Assembly: GCA_037013495.1 (NCBI GenBank)
Contig: CM072802.1
Coordinates: forward strand, 61,089,275 to 61,153,274
DNA length: 64,000 bases
Source: Hippophae tibetana
Taxonomy: Eukaryota > Streptophyta > Magnoliopsida > Rosales > Elaeagnaceae
Direction of reading: 5' to 3'
Below are positions 33,799-46,652 of this stretch, one piece after another (position 1 is the first letter of the stretch; the number at the start of each line of letters is the position of its first letter). A program made the position numbers and the translations under genes. A model generated the notes under the pieces. That model ran no database searches. It worked only from the letters and a program-made list of their open reading frames with translations, and had not been told where the DNA came from.

Positions 33799-36169
33799 TG
33801 TAACACCTACCTATCCTATGCAGGTCTTTGACTGTTGAACTTTATCAATACATGTCAAACTAATTTTTGTTAGCTTTGTTTGAAAAACTCCATTAATTTT
33901 CATTCATGTGAAGGATTGTTGGAAAAATAGGTTTTAACCTATGGTGAGATGCCAATTTGAGCCATCATTTTGAGTGAGACCCATTTGGCATAAGTGTATG
34001 GTCATAATTGATTTTAGTTCTTCTTTATAAGGGCTTCAAAATAATTTATATACATGCTGAAAATGAGGTGAATGAGAAATTTAGTCTCAAAGTTCACTCA
34101 TTGATAAAGGAAAATGTGGTTGTTTTGGGTTCATCCCACATGGAAAAACCAACAATATTAATGACTTTATATAACATTAGGGGGAAAAATCCTTAGATTG
34201 TGAAATGTTAGTCTTTGTAAATTAATTATTAGAGTTTCTTGAAATGAATTTTGATGAATATTTTTAAGATGTATCCACTTATTAGAAAATTCTATGCAAA
34301 CAAATAGATTTATTACGAAAAGTTTTTGATTTATTGGCAAGCACATTGGGGGCTCATCGGGACCTAATTGGGGAGTGTCCAATGAGTGGATAGTAAGGCA
34401 TGGTGAGAAGGGAGTGAGAAATTTTGAACTTCATCAAAGGAAAAATCTTACATATAACATATTATATGTCCCTTATTAATATCAATCTTTGATCTCATCC
34501 CCACTTTTGACACCTTTTCCTTTCTTATAAAACTGAAAATTCATGATGACTCCATTCCACCATGTGTTCATTCCCTCATTGCATGCAAGATTCTCTCCTT
34601 GCTAAGGGCTCATTGAGACTTCACTAGGGTCTCATCACACTACTAGCGACGGTGGCCAGAGAGAACAATGTCTTTTTTATAAATAGGGCTACACAGACAG
34701 TCTATCTCACACCAAAATTTTCAATATTTTCTATCTCTATAATCTCTCTCTCTCTTGAAAAAATAATTACCATTTTAAGTACTCTTCTAAATGGTCAAAT
34801 CGAGGATAAAATATCCAAGAGTCTGAGTTAGAAAGAGCGAAGTATCAGGACAAATATTTAATAGTTTCTATTTTGATTAGCTCAATAAGGAAAAATTCTT
34901 CCTTTAAGGGTTGATTTTCACAATAAGTATTTTAGAACGAATATTACTAATACTTGGAAGAAATAAATTTTTTTAGTTCCTTCTAAAAAGGAAAAAGAAT
35001 TAACAATAGGATTAGGAGTGTTGACAAGCATATTTTTAGTAAGGGAAAACCATTCCACCTTTTCTTCATGCGTTATTTTTATAAATAAGCACATATTTTT
35101 TTAAATATCGTGAAAAATGACATCATTATTGATTAATTTTATGGTAGCATAAATACATTTTTTTATATAATATATAATGTTGACTTTCATACTAGTACAT
35201 AAGATTTTACAATATGTGATGCGATATTTCAAATATAGATGGATTTTGTGATTTTATGTATGCATCATGAGAATATTTTGTGGGGATTATTACCTATTTT
35301 AAATTTTATGTCTACCTAAGGTCTGTGTAAACTCTGTCTATTACAACAAGTATCTGTGGGGTAATTGCACATGGGGTGTCAGTGTTTAAAACCCCCATAT
35401 TTCTTGGACATGCTATTTTATGTACCTTAAGGTTGACGAATACATGTCCTATATGTATCTCATATACGACTATACAAGAGTCTCAGAGTTTGTCCTCACA
35501 TCGGCCTTGCAGTTAGACCCCTTATGTGCATTGGAATGGATCACCCATGTATCCTAGAGTTGACCAATACATATGGATATTACATAGCATATGGATTTGT
35601 TTATTTTGAATGTATGTTTCACCTGGTTGCGCAAGCGAGGAAGTACAAGTGTACCTAGTTTTTTAAAGGAAAATCTCCCCATTATATAATAATATTTATT
35701 ATTACTAGCTTTATGGACATGTATGCAAACTTTATATCATAGTGCATGCATCATTTTATCTATTATGATATATCACATGGAGTAGATTCCACTGAGCTAG
35801 TTATAGCTCATCCCTTTTTCCTAAACTTTTCCATATTGGGTTTAAGCAAGGCCATACATGATTTGACATTAATCAAGATGTATATTTAAGTTTTATTTTT
35901 CTCATCTAATTTTCATTTGTACCTTGTAATATTATTGTTGAGACTAGTGTAAACATTTTTATAAATTATTTCCCATGTTTTAAATTATCATTGTTAGAAT
36001 CTTTTTCTTAACTAAAAAATGTTTTCAAATTATGTAATGTTTCTAAAATAGGGATATCCCAATTTTAATAGTTTCAACAAACATCCTTTTAAAGAATATA
36101 ATTTTCCCATGAACATAATTTAACTCACATATTCTTCATATCTCACGTAATTACTTTTAAGTTATAACA
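33799..36169 (+). repeat. 5' LTR of the chromovirus
   Basis: TGTAACACCTACC start, AACA end before the primer site; about 2.37 kb. The late segment with GAGCTAGTTATAGCTCATCCCTTTTTCC (35795-35822) is typical of Tekay LTRs. The right boundary is inferred from the primer site, as no partner LTR exists. Short frames inside (34008-34196 and others) carry no recognisable domain. Confidence 0.55.
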
Positions 36170-36170
36170 G

Positions 36171-36196
36171 TTTGATATCATAGTATGGTTCTGATC
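36171..36196 (+). promoter_or_regulatory. Primer-site region of the chromovirus (decayed tRNA-iMet type)
   Basis: TTTGATATCATAGTATGGTT aligns to the usual TTTGGTATCAGAGCATGGTT after such LTRs, with G-to-A changes at the GG and GAGC positions. Confidence 0.55.
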
Positions 36197-36349
36197 TCCT
36201 AGGAATAAATAATAACATGATTTTTGAACTATTTTTATTATCTTTGCATGCCTCAAAGAAGAAGAGTGCCTAGAAATTATCCTGAATAGGGTGCAGATGA
36301 TAACCATATAAAAAGTAATCTGCTTCAAGTATTACCTAGATTAATTACT

Positions 36350-37000
36350 TGAGGAAAAAAATCCCAAGGAAGATGTAGGGCTTACTACTTGAAAGAGTTT
36401 GAAAAGACTATACTATCACTTTATGATGGCACTCCAAATCCTGCCTACACTGAGGAATGGATTTGTAAAATTAAGAAGATTATGAACACCCTTAATATGC
36501 TTACATGTTTTAGAGTTAGACTTGTTTCATACAAGTTAAATGAAGAGTTCAATTGCTGGTGAGACTCTAGGAGCTAGGGAAGGAACATCAATGAAATCAT
36601 TTAGGAGGTGTTCAAGGAAATGTTAAAAGAAAGGTTCATCGATGAAATTGCCAAAGCAAACAAGGTAGTTGAGCTTATGATCCTAAAAAAATGATATAAT
36701 AGTCACTCAATATAAAGCTTGTGTCAATCAATTATCATTGTTTGCAAAAAAAACATGATGATTCGCGACTTGGATAAGGCTACTAAGATTTTGATGAGGT
36801 TTTGAGATGACATTTGAGTGAAACTCATTTATTAAGGTGTTTGAACCTACATTTCAACCATTGTTGCATCTTATAGGGTTGAATAAGTCAATTTGGAGCA
36901 ATCAAAAGTGGCTACGTCATTATAGTAACCTAAAGAGAAAGAAAAAGAAAAGAAAAATCCTTGAAACTAAGACATGGTGATTAATGTAGTGGGTTATTTG
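36350..37000 (+). pseudogene. Gag of the chromovirus
   Basis: Readable phrases include FEKTILSLYDGTPNPAYTEEWI, KIMNTLNMLTCFRVRLVSYKLNEE and F.CW, matching the F.G..DP..AE.W...EK.F...C....RV..A...L.G.A..WW pattern of chromoviral gag, and later EMLKERFIDEIAKANKVVE. Stops at the WW position and after. No zinc knuckle could be read. Confidence 0.6.
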
Positions 37001-37429
37001 GACGCAATTCCTTTGGAAGTCCTAAATATCATCCATATGTTTGTTATAACTATAACCAACTTGAATATATATAAAACAAATTCCTAAACTTTCAACCAGC
37101 CAATATGTGGAAGGGTCATAATCTACCTTTACCTTAAAAGTGTCAAATACTCAATGAAATTTTCTAGGTCAATGTCAACAATCTGGTTGGTAGCCACATC
37201 AAAATTCACAACAATCAAGGTGATCTTTTCAAGAGTAGACCTCCAGAACTTACAAGCCTTCTAGGAAGTCTTTTCAACAACAAACCAATCCTATGTAGAG
37301 CTTTTAGCAACATTAGTATGTTCTTAGAAAGGATAAAGGAAAGTATGTTACAACACAGGGACAAGAATTACAAGGACAATCCTTTGTGATATATGGTAGA
37401 TAAGATGAACCAAAGATCAATGTAATTAT

Positions 37430-37830
37430 TGAAGGTACAATTTTACTACGTAATTCTTGGGTATGAGTTCTTTTTTATACTAGTGCTACCCATTCTTTCA
37501 TTTCTATAACGTGTGTCTAAATGTTAAATCTAACTTATGAAACCAAAGAAAAACCCTTACTTTGAATACTCCACTTGGAATTACATCTAGTGCTATTTAT
37601 GTCTATAAAAATTGTTCAAATGGGCTAAATAGCCATCCAATCTTATTATACTCAATATGAGTTACTTCGATATCATTTTAAGAATGAATTGGTTAGAAAA
37701 TATCAAGCAGTTATAAATTTTTTTGAGAAGAAATTCAATGTAACTACCATTAAAGATGTAAAGGTTAAATTTTATGGTGAAAAAATAATGGATCTTTCTA
37801 GTGCTTTTCTTATGTGTTGTTTGGGGGGAA
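37430..37830 (+). pseudogene. Protease remnant of the chromovirus
   Basis: The phrase VLFYTSATHSFIS (37459-37505) corresponds to the active-site LIDSGATHSFIS of chromoviral proteases; Asp and Gly of the DSG triad are changed. NPILLYSI...SYFDIILRMNWL (37635-37690) corresponds to the ..YDVILGMDWL motif. Confidence 0.6.
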
Positions 37831-37999
37831 GGCACAATCAAGTAAGTTTACTTTGTTGAATTCACTTGAAACATGTGCTAACAATGGAAAAATATTGGCA
37901 TGGATACTAGTGGTGAATGAATACTGGGAGGTGTTTTCAGAATAGCTACTTGGACATTCTCTAGCTCAATAGATTGATTTTATAATTGCATTATATTCT

Positions 38000-39240
38000 G
38001 GAGTTACACCAATATCAAATGCTTCCTATCAAATGACACTAGTGGAGAAAAAAAAGTTAAGGAAATAGATAGATGAAATATTAGGAAAAACATTTATCTA
38101 ACCTAGTACATCAGCTTGAGGTACACATGTCTATTTGTTAAAGAGGATGGAAGTTTTTGATTCTGGATTGATTATCGTCAACCTAATATATTAACCATCA
38201 AGAATAAATATCCATTACCTTAAATCAATGAATTATTTGATCAACTCGATAAAGGAAGTTTCTTTTCATAAATCGATCTTAGGTTTGAATATCATCAATT
38301 ATGTGTTAGAGAATGAGATATACCAAAAAATTCTTTTAGTATATAATATGGTCATTTTGAATTTTTGTGATGCCATTTCATTTAACCAATGTCTACACTA
38401 CGTTAATGGACTTAATGAACTGGGTATTTTGTCTAATTTTAAGCAATTTATCGTTGTATTTATTGATTATATATTAATTTATTCAAAAAATCATGCAGAG
38501 CTTAAAGATCATCTTAGAATGTCTTTACAAACACCTACGGAACATCAGTTGTATGAAAAGTTTGAGAAATTTGGTTTTTAGCTTATTGAAGTTAAATTTC
38601 TTGGGCACATCATATCTGGAAGAGGTATTACTATGGATCCCATCAAATTGAAGTTGTATGATTCTAAAAACATGCCCAAAATACAAAGTTTTCTTGGATT
38701 GTCATGATACTACTAATGCTTCATACAAGACTTCTCAAAAGTTGATGCACCTTTGACACAACTTACCCAAAAAGGAGTCAAATTTATCTTGGATAGAACT
38801 TTTAAAGATGCATTACTAATGACTACACTAACTCTTATTGTACTTGATGTTATGAAATCTTATATGGTCTATCTTGCCACTTCAATACAAGGCCTTGGAT
38901 GCATTCTAATGAAAAATAATTGAGTGGTTTCATGTGGATGATGACAGCTCAAAATTCAAGAATGGAACTACTCAATATATCACTTGAAACTACCAATTGT
39001 TGTTTTCACTTTGAAGATGTAGAGTTGATACTTCTATGGATGGAAATTTCAAATTTTTTTTGCACCTTAAAAGTCTCAAATATCTTTTTACTCAAAAATA
39101 TCTCAATTTGATACCAAAAAAAGATGGGTAAAATATCTTCAACATTATGATTTCACTCTTAGTATCATCCAGGCAAAGAAAATAGACTAGCAGATACTTT
39201 GAGTTGCATGTTGGGTTTTGTTACTTAAATGATATTGAAT
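38000..39240 (+). pseudogene. Reverse transcriptase and RNase H of the chromovirus
   Basis: Starts near PISNASYQM (38010), then VLFVKEDGSF..WIDYRQPNILTIKNKYPLP.INELFDQL, a DLRFEYHQL segment, and an open frame 38228-38581 reading through to VVFIDYILIYSKNHAELKDHL. The catalytic FIDD/YVDD pair is FIDY, so the second Asp is lost. FLGHIISGRGI, IQSFLGLS.YY and APLTQLTQKGVKF follow. RNase H starts near YMVYLATSIQGLGCILM, with a frame 38920-39111 covering part of it. Several stops throughout. Confidence 0.75.
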
Positions 39241-39519
39241 AGTTGGCAAAAAATTTGAATGATAGAAGGTTAAGAGCTAAATTTGTTTGATGATGGGAGA
39301 CAAGAATTTTTATATAACCTCGTATATAGTCCAAGATTGCTAGAGAATGTAAAAGCGGTCCAATCTAATGATACTAAAATGTACAAAGTGTGGTGTAGAA
39401 TATCTAAAGAAGATGTAGTAGATAGATGGGCTTCTATTGATGGAATTTTTCATTTCCACTAAAATATAGTACTATATGTTATGATTATATGAGGGAAGAG
39501 ATCATGAGGGAAGCACATA

Positions 39520-40335
39520 GATCAAAATTCCTAAAAGCACAAAAATAGATCGTGATTTAAAGTGGACTTATTAATGGAAATGATTGAATAAAGATATGGT
39601 TCCATTTGTAGCAAACTATATGACATGTCAATAAGTTAAGGTAGAGCATAAGAAATCTATAGGATACCTCAACCACTCAAGGTATCAGAATGGAAATGGG
39701 ACAATATAATCATGGATTTTATAAAAAGGTTACCTTGTACTTCTCGATGTCATAATTCCATTTGAGTAACTATTGATCATCTCATAAAATCTACTCATTT
39801 CATTCCTATTAAGGCTCAGTACTCAGTGAATGCCTAGAGTAAGTTCTAAAAAGGAGATAGTATAACTAAATGGTATACCAAAGTCGACTATGTCAAACTA
39901 AGATCCAAAATTTACCTCTCGTTTGTGAATTGTATAAATAAGGATGGGTACAAAATTGTTATATCTCCTGACTTATAATCCTGAAACATATAGATATTTA
40001 GAAAGGATTATTCAAATGTTAAAGGACATGTTATGATCAAATTTTATAGAGTTTAGAGGAAATTGGATCCAATGACATTAGTCGAGTTCGCCTACAATAA
40101 CAATTATTATTGCCAACATTAGGAAGGTATTTTATGAATCTTTGTATAGACAACCTTGTAGATCTCTAATGTGTTGGACTAAATTTGAAGATTTCAAAAT
40201 GATGGGAACTAATCTTATTTAAGAAATAACTAAGAAGATTGATACATGTAGGAAAATATTTATGCAACTTAGAGTCGATACAAGAGTTATGTCGATTATG
40301 AACACCAATTTTTGAACTTTGAAGTGAATGATTAG
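39520..40335 (+). pseudogene. Integrase of the chromovirus
   Basis: Recognisable phrases across frames: C..CQ.VKVEHKKS.GYL near 39625-39665, a segment corresponding to EWKWDNIIMDFI..LP (39690-39735), and IDHLIKSTHFIPIK (39773-39815). The catalytic core after 39830 is scrambled, with YRYLERIIQMLKDML near 39990-40030 as its last helix. Non-functional. Confidence 0.65.
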
Positions 40336-40745
40336 GTTTTTTTCAAGGTTCAACCTACAAAGACACTAACTCATTTTGGAATTAAATAAAAACTAGCACC
40401 ACACTACATAGGACCGTTTTGAAATGTTAGAAGAATTGGTGATGTTGTATAACAATTGGAGCTACCTCCAAAATTTTCACAAGTTCACATCTTTCATGCA
40501 TATGTTCTACAAATATGTCAGAGAAATCATAATAGCATACTATATTGGATAGAGTTTCCATTACAGGAAGATGAATCAGATGAATAAGAACCATTGGCAA
40601 TAGATGATTTCCAAGTGAGAAACTTGAGAATAAGAATAATACCATTAGTAAATTTTGAGTAGACAGAACACAATGCTAAAGATGCTATGTAGGAGTTGGA
40701 ATCTAAAGTTTTCTTGAAATATCCTTACTTATTTTGAGAAAGTTT
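40336..40745 (+). pseudogene. Integrase C-terminus with chromodomain-like tail
   Basis: FLNFEVND.VFFKVQP near 40312, then segments resembling the GPF.I..RIG.VAYQLELPP...VH.VFH motif (40405-40500), and an end AM.ELESKVFLKYPYLF (40686-40735), which corresponds to ATWE.E..M...YPHLF of chromodomain-bearing integrases. The aromatic cage of a working chromodomain cannot be checked because of frame changes. Confidence 0.55.
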
Positions 40746-40794
40746 TAAATTTTGAGATTTTGTGCATTAAATTTCTGAATGAAAAGGGTGACTC

Positions 40795-41520
40795 TATTTA
40801 GCATAATCAAGATTAAAAGTGACCGCTATAAGGAATTTGACTTTTGCATGTTTAATTCATTATATGATAACTTGGGTGTTCTACATGAATTCTCTACTCC
40901 TAAGACTCCTCAACATAATGGAATTGTTGAGAGAAAGAATCGAGTCATCTAAAAAATGGCTAGAGTGATGTTTACCAGTAAAAATTTAGCAAGAAATTTA
41001 TAGGACGAAGATGTGAGCACTACTTTTTACACTTTGAACCTATGTTTCTTGAGACCTGGTTGATGTTAATATTCTTATGAGCTTATGCATAGGAAGAAAC
41101 CCAACAAAAGGCATCTTCATATGTTTGGAAGAACATGTCTTATTCTTACGTGAAAATGGAATTTTGTTAAGTTTGAAGCTAAGAATGATCTCATCATGTT
41201 CCTTAGATATTCTTATAATAACCAAGCCTACAATTTCTACAATCTTAGATCCTCTACTATGATGGAATCCATTAATGTGGTTATTGATGATTCTAGTGTT
41301 ACTAAGATGGAATATTTTGAGCATAGTGACGTCTTTAAAAATTGGGGTCCAAATGAGAATGTTGTGGGCCATGGGGAGTTGGTATTTGATGTTAATCCTC
41401 CTAAACCAACAAAGACTAATGAAGATAAAGAAAGAGAGAATTTTCTTTCGAAATGAGCAAAGGATGCTCATTCTACTAACAACATCATTTTACACCCTTA
41501 GTTGAGTTTCTACTATGTTA
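40795..41520 (+). pseudogene. Copia integrase fragment
   Basis: LHEFSTPKTPQHNGIVERKNRVI (40883-40950) is the conserved PQQNGVVERKNRT motif containing the catalytic Glu, followed by KMARVMFTSKNLARNL. The C-terminal YELMHRKKPN and a YNNQAYNFYNLRSSTMMESINVVIDD stretch follow after frameshifts. It is a plus-strand scrap, opposite to the next Copia element, so the two are separate. Confidence 0.75.
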
Positions 41521-41771
41521 TATGTTGAGTCTGTATCTTTTGGGAATGTTTGATTTACATTCTTGGGTTAAAAAGTAAAAAAAAATGAATAAATTATTGA
41601 ATTTGGTGTGTAGTTCTTTAAAAAATGTTTGGGAATGATTTTTTGGATGTGAATGGGGAAGAATCTAAGTTTAGGGGTATATTACTTATGGTTGTGAACC
41701 CATTGGTTTATTGTATGTTTTTGGTTAGCTAAAGGTGTGTTTGAACCTAAATATTTATTATCTCACCTACC
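41521..41771. other. No gene recognised
   Basis: Probably the tail of the Copia polyprotein region; no readable motif. Confidence 0.3.
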
Positions 41772-41776
41772 CATAC

Positions 41777-43037
41777 TGAAAGTTTATAAAATAGGGACTT
41801 GATTAAACTAAAAGGGGTGAAGAGGTTTTTTTTAATTTTTATCAATTTATAATTTGATAACCTAAATAAAGCAGTCAGGTATGCAATCATGTGTAAGAAT
41901 AACACACAATATGTTTAGGTGGAAACAACCTAGGTCACAACAATGACCTAATAGGAAAACCACCAGTCTACTAGACCACCTAACTTTCCACAAAGAAAAT
42001 CAAATGTTCAAGTACAAACTCGGTCTTATGCAACCCTCCTTAGGATACTGTCCTAATGTAGTTTACTTAGGAGCAACTGCTCTATTTTCACAGTTTCTAA
42101 TATTAGTGTGGGCGGTATCTAGACCAACGTTTCAGTAAGCTCCCCGCTAATTGGATCGTTCACAAATTAACAGCAAAATGGGTTAGCACAAAAAACACAA
42201 GTACCAGATGATTCAAAATACATGTCATTTAAATCAAATCAACTAGAAAATTCTAGAACAAAAAGATTAAGCTCAAATTCACTAAAAACGTTTCTTTAAT
42301 ATTTAATAATTAAATCATATAATCATAATCGCTCATATAATTATTAGATTTAAATAAGCAAGATCCTAATCACAAAATAAGCTATATGAATATAAAAAAT
42401 ATGAAATAAATAGATTAATACGTATAAAACTTTAGATGCTAAAATATTGTAAAGAGAAATATTATTAATTTATGATTGTATTAATTAATATCTCTTTATA
42501 TATATATATATATATATATATGATTCCTTTCCTTACATTCTTTGGATGGCGATGATGATGATTTTTTTAAGCACACTTTATGGTCACTTATTCTTCACCC
42601 TACCCTTTAACCACTACACTATATATATATATATATAATAGTGATAACCAACTAGCATTATGGTTAAAATATTTTGGGCTTCATTATTCAAAGCCTAAAA
42701 AAATTATTTTTAAAATACATCTTAAAAATATTAAAACACATCTAAAAAATATTTAAACACATCTATCTAAAAGATAATTAATTGATAATTTCATAAATTG
42801 ATTCAAGTTTAAATAAATATTTTAGCACAAAAAATAATTTTAGATTTATGAACATGTACTATTAAATGCGTGAGTGCAATCTTATGTGTTATAGTTATAA
42901 CAGTTATACCTGAAGTACAACTGTATAAAATTCTGATGTTTCTTCAACTTTGTTTGATTGACTTGATAGTGAACTTAAAAAAAGTGTACAGGTAAATATT
43001 TTGTTCACGAAAATAACCAATACTTATAATCCTTACA
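41777..43037 (-). repeat. 3' LTR of the gag-only Copia element
   Basis: From TGAAAGTTTATAAAATA (CA end on the minus strand) to CCTTACA (TG start). 1261 bases, with (TA)n runs at 42497-42521 and 42621-42637. The match with the other LTR is strong over 41777-42640. Confidence 0.75.
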
Positions 43038-43054
43038 AACTCCCCCTTTAGCAT
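43038..43054 (-). other. Polypurine tract of the gag-only Copia element
   Basis: On the minus strand GCTAAAGGGGGAGTT directly precedes the LTR start TGTAAGG. This is where plus-strand DNA synthesis starts in LTR elements. Confidence 0.75.
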
Positions 43055-44641
43055 TTTTGTGTGGCAAAACGTCTCTCTCACTACATAACAGTTATAGGAA
43101 TAAGATAAAATACAATGATTCCCTAGAGTCCATAGTGGAACTATCTTATGGTTCGACGAATCCATCTTCACTACAACTTGTAAAGCCTGTAAGTTACTGA
43201 AATGACATAAGCAAAACAAACAACAACTTGGCATGAAAGCCTCATGGTACATTAGTTCAATTTACATAAAAATAAGTAAAGTGTAAAGAATAATCATGTA
43301 GTGTGCATTCATTCTAATCAAGCTTAATTAAATATGTTCTCCTCCTATATGTATAACAAAATAAAAACATAGAAGTAAAACACATTATTTTCTCCCCTTT
43401 TTTGACAAACGAGAAAGACAAAGCATTAGATAAAGTAATGAAGCTAAACTCTTCCTAAAGATATAACAATGTAAAAGCAGAGTAATGTGGAAGTACAATG
43501 TGCTTTAAAATCCCCCTACGTTCTATTACTCTCTAACTAAAAACCGATCAAAAAGGTAATAAAGAAAAAGAAGATGTAAATGAAAAAAATCTGAATTTTA
43601 TTTATTTTGAAATTTTCATAAATAGCAACATAAGATATTAAACTCTTTTAATCACAAATGAGCACATAAACAATTGAGAACTTGTCTTTTTTTCATTTTT
43701 TAAACTTAATTTTTGATTATCTATTGTATAAATAAGTAAGTAGAGTAGAAGAGTCACACTTCACACATATAATGACATATTGACATTTATTTAAAATTAG
43801 CATTTATGTTTAAACTCAATAAATATGCCAATTAAGTCATTTATGATCAATCAAAAAAGACTCAAAAGAAAAAACAAATATCACTTATCATGTAAAATTA
43901 TAATCGAGTCTTCAATCTCATAAAATAAAATAAATCGACTAAAATAGGACTTAAATTTTTTCTTTATTTTATATATGAGGTAAATGATATTTTTTTACCT
44001 CTATTGGCTCTTTATTTGTATGCATTCAATGTATAAGATTTATAAGTAGTTGCTTTTTTCATAATCTTTCTATCTTTTTTTTGCACGAGCCATAAACCTA
44101 GCATGATGACTTTCAAACTAGTTGTGGAGTAGCCCTCTCTGCTCACTACGGTAGCTTCACACATCACAGTAGGTAGCCCTCTCAATAGGTGTCTCTATAT
44201 GGTAAAATTTTAAAAAACAAGAATTAAAACTCAACACAATTTTACAATCAAGATCAGTTGAAGTCCTAAAGTCTTTTAAGAGAATTCATAAACTTCAAGC
44301 ATAGCATATATGTGTGTTCGTGGGTGTGTGAATAAGTTCATGTCAACATCAATCATCACATGTACAACAAAATGTGTGTGCATAAGCCTAAATTGTAGAA
44401 TAAATTTTACAATAAATACAAAATTAGTTAAGTCATTAAAAATAAGGTTATATGTCTGGAAGTGTTGAATAAATCTAATACCTTGTTGGCCAAATAAGGA
44501 TTCTACTTTTTTTAAGTTTAACTAATAAATAAAATAAAGACAATAAAGATTACTCACATAGGGTTATTTAAGCCCTCTAACAAAAATACCTAGATGATGG
44601 AATAAAAGATAGTCAGGTGAATGGGAAAAATAAATCTTTTC
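43055..44641 (-). other. Internal non-coding region where pol would be
   Basis: No Copia protease, integrase, RT or RNase H motif is readable on the minus strand. The frame at 42944-43252 overlaps the LTR edge and is not a gene. The region is AT-rich with a GC-richer patch near 44090-44190 containing two AGTAGCCCTCTC phrases (direct repeat, ~44120 and 44170). Confidence 0.5.
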
Positions 44642-46575
44642 TTACCCAAATTTTCTTGCATTTTGTTTCTCTATAACATTCGGTTGGGACTTAACTAACT
44701 TAGGTTTCATACGCGTGTTCTTGAACTTATTTGTATTTTTCTCATTCATCACAAATGAAGATGTAGTATGCATAGTAGGATAATGATAATGAGTCCTATC
44801 ATTAAAAGTACTGAATTTTTCTTGCCTCTTTGAACCTAAGACTTCATGCTTCCTAGTAGAATTTATGAACAAGTTATTATAATTTCCATTCATCCTTGAA
44901 TATGATGTAGCTTGCATAGATGAATGATGATTATGGGTCCTACTATGTGAAGAATGGAAATAATGATTAAGTTTAGGAGAATTCATCAATTATCTACATT
45001 TTGGTCTTATATGACATTTCCTACCAGAATGATGACAAACAAGCACAAATTTAACAACTTCGTCTACCATAGGTGTAATAGTTCTTTGTGCATAAGTAAT
45101 AATAGTATGAGTAGAGTTTAAGGACCTTACAAATGTTTTCTTTGATATTGAAGGTTTTGATTGTTCATCTATGTATCCAAGACCTCTCTTATCTCCATGT
45201 ATCTTTCCATAGTCTGGGACTTTGGTTAATTTTTCAACACCTATGGTCAAATTCCTCACTGCCTCTTTAGCAATACTAAGTTCTTTCCTAAGCTTTTGGT
45301 TTTCCTTAGTGGTTTCTACAAGTCTCAGATTCAAGGCATTATTTTTAGTCAATTCCTTTTTATCTTTCTCTAAGCTTTTTAGTTACTTCCACAAGTAGTT
45401 TATCCCTTTCTTCCCTAGCACTTAGACAATCCATGAATAGTTCCTCATAACTCGATACATTGAACTTAGACGATAAGAAAGAAGAGTTTACTTCCTCATT
45501 TTTTCATTCGAGCAAGAATGAGTCATTGTGATGTGCTTTGGTAGTTACTGTGAAGGCACGATAGTTAATGTCATCATCTTCTAAGTTACTATCATTATCT
45601 TGCTCACTTTCTGTGTCACTAGGTGTAGCATTAAATGCTTTTCCAAATTACTTTTTATTATTTGCACAATTTATAGAAATATGACCAAAGCCCCCACAAG
45701 TATAGCATTAAGGACTAGTGAGCTTAGTTTTCTTACCATCAGAGCTAGAAGGCTTGATTTTCCTTTACTTTCGGTCCTTCGAACAACTAAATTTTCCCTT
45801 ATTAGATTGATTATTCTGTTAACCCTTCTTTTTCAGGAACTTCTTCAATTTTCGTGTTAGCGAGACTAATGACTCATCATTCATATCCTCATCACTATCA
45901 AAGATGTCCATTTTGGAGCTTTTGAATGCCACATCCTTGATTTTTTGGGGATGATCAAGAGTAAGCTCATATGTTTGGATTGACAGAACAAGTTCATCAA
46001 TGTTTAGTGTGTCGACATGCTTACTTTCCTCTATCATTGTAACTTTCATCTTGTAGTCTACTGTTAAGGATCTTAGGAGTTTGCGTACTTATATTGGTTG
46101 TGAAATTTTCTCACCAAAGTTAGAACAAGCATTCATGATATCACAAAAGCAAGCATAGAATTGACCAAAAGTTTCAGTGTTGCTCATTTTAATGGAATCA
46201 AACTCAGATGTTAGCAATCTCAATTTTTTCTGTTTTACTTGGGAAGTTCCTTCATGAGCAAGAGCAAGTGCATTCCATGCATCTTTAGTAGTCTCACAGT
46301 TAGAGATGCAATGGAACTCATCCATCGATACTACAACAAATATTAAGCTTAGACCTTTTTGGGTTGCCCCACTAAGAGTGTGTTCTTCAGTGGTTGAGTC
46401 TCTTCTTGGCTTTATGATTGTTACACCATCTTTCATTATCGAAGGTGGTTCCCAACCATCAAGAATAAAATCCCATACAAGCCTTGTGTGAGAAAGGCTT
46501 GCATACAAGCCTTCCAATAAGGGTAATTAAACCCATCAAAGAGTGGGGATCTAATAGATGACCCACCTTATTTCA
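44642..46575 (-). pseudogene. SIRE-like Copia gag
   Basis: The start region near 46575 reads MDQMK, then PLFDGFNYPYWKACMQAFL, the common opening of this gag group. Next is the UBN2 gag core at 46089-46517 (SMDEFHCISNCETTKDAWNALALAHEGTSQVKQKKLRLLTSEFDSIKM..TFGQFY). A middle part (45819-46049) precedes a CCHC zinc knuckle at 45668-45712 (CYTCGGFGHISINC). Then comes a coiled-coil-prone Leu/Lys/Glu segment (45140-45400) and a second Cys/His cluster CHHSGRKCHIRPKC at about 44992-45035. Two knuckles around a coiled coil fit the SIRE/Maximus branch. The gene is broken by frameshifts at about 46480, 46080 and 45810 and by stops. Gag packages the element RNA. Confidence 0.75.
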
Positions 46576-46637
46576 TTTGGTCCATAAGTAGGAGTGTGTG
46601 TCCCTAAGGATCAATCTTATTAAGTGTGTCTAGTATT

Positions 46638-46650
46638 GGCTCTCATACCA
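46638..46650 (-). promoter_or_regulatory. Primer binding site, tRNA-iMet
   Basis: On the minus strand TGGTATGAGAGCC, two bases after the LTR; the canonical plant Copia site is TGGTATCAGAGCC, so there is one substitution. Confidence 0.85.
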
Positions 46651-46652
46651 AT

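Larger units (their letters stand above)
33799..40745 (+). mobile_element. Tekay-like chromovirus (Ty3/Gypsy), heavily mutated, 3' LTR missing
   Basis: LTR starting TGTAACACC at 33799, a primer-site-like TTTGATATCATAGTATGGTTCTGATC at 36171, then gag, protease, RT, RNase H, integrase and a chromodomain-like tail in order on the plus strand. Every domain has stops and frameshifts. At about 40745 a Copia integrase scrap begins; no second LTR is present. The long LTR, the GGTTCTGATC primer-site context and the integrase wording are those of the Tekay/Del group. Confidence 0.7.

Noticed and set aside
40427..40645. Minus-strand 72-codon frame and others across 33.8-40.7 kb
   Set aside because: They are antisense shadows of the decayed plus-strand chromovirus.
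45600..45860. Plus-strand frame of 86 codons inside the Copia gag
   Set aside because: Antisense to gag; the minus strand has the zinc knuckle and family motifs.
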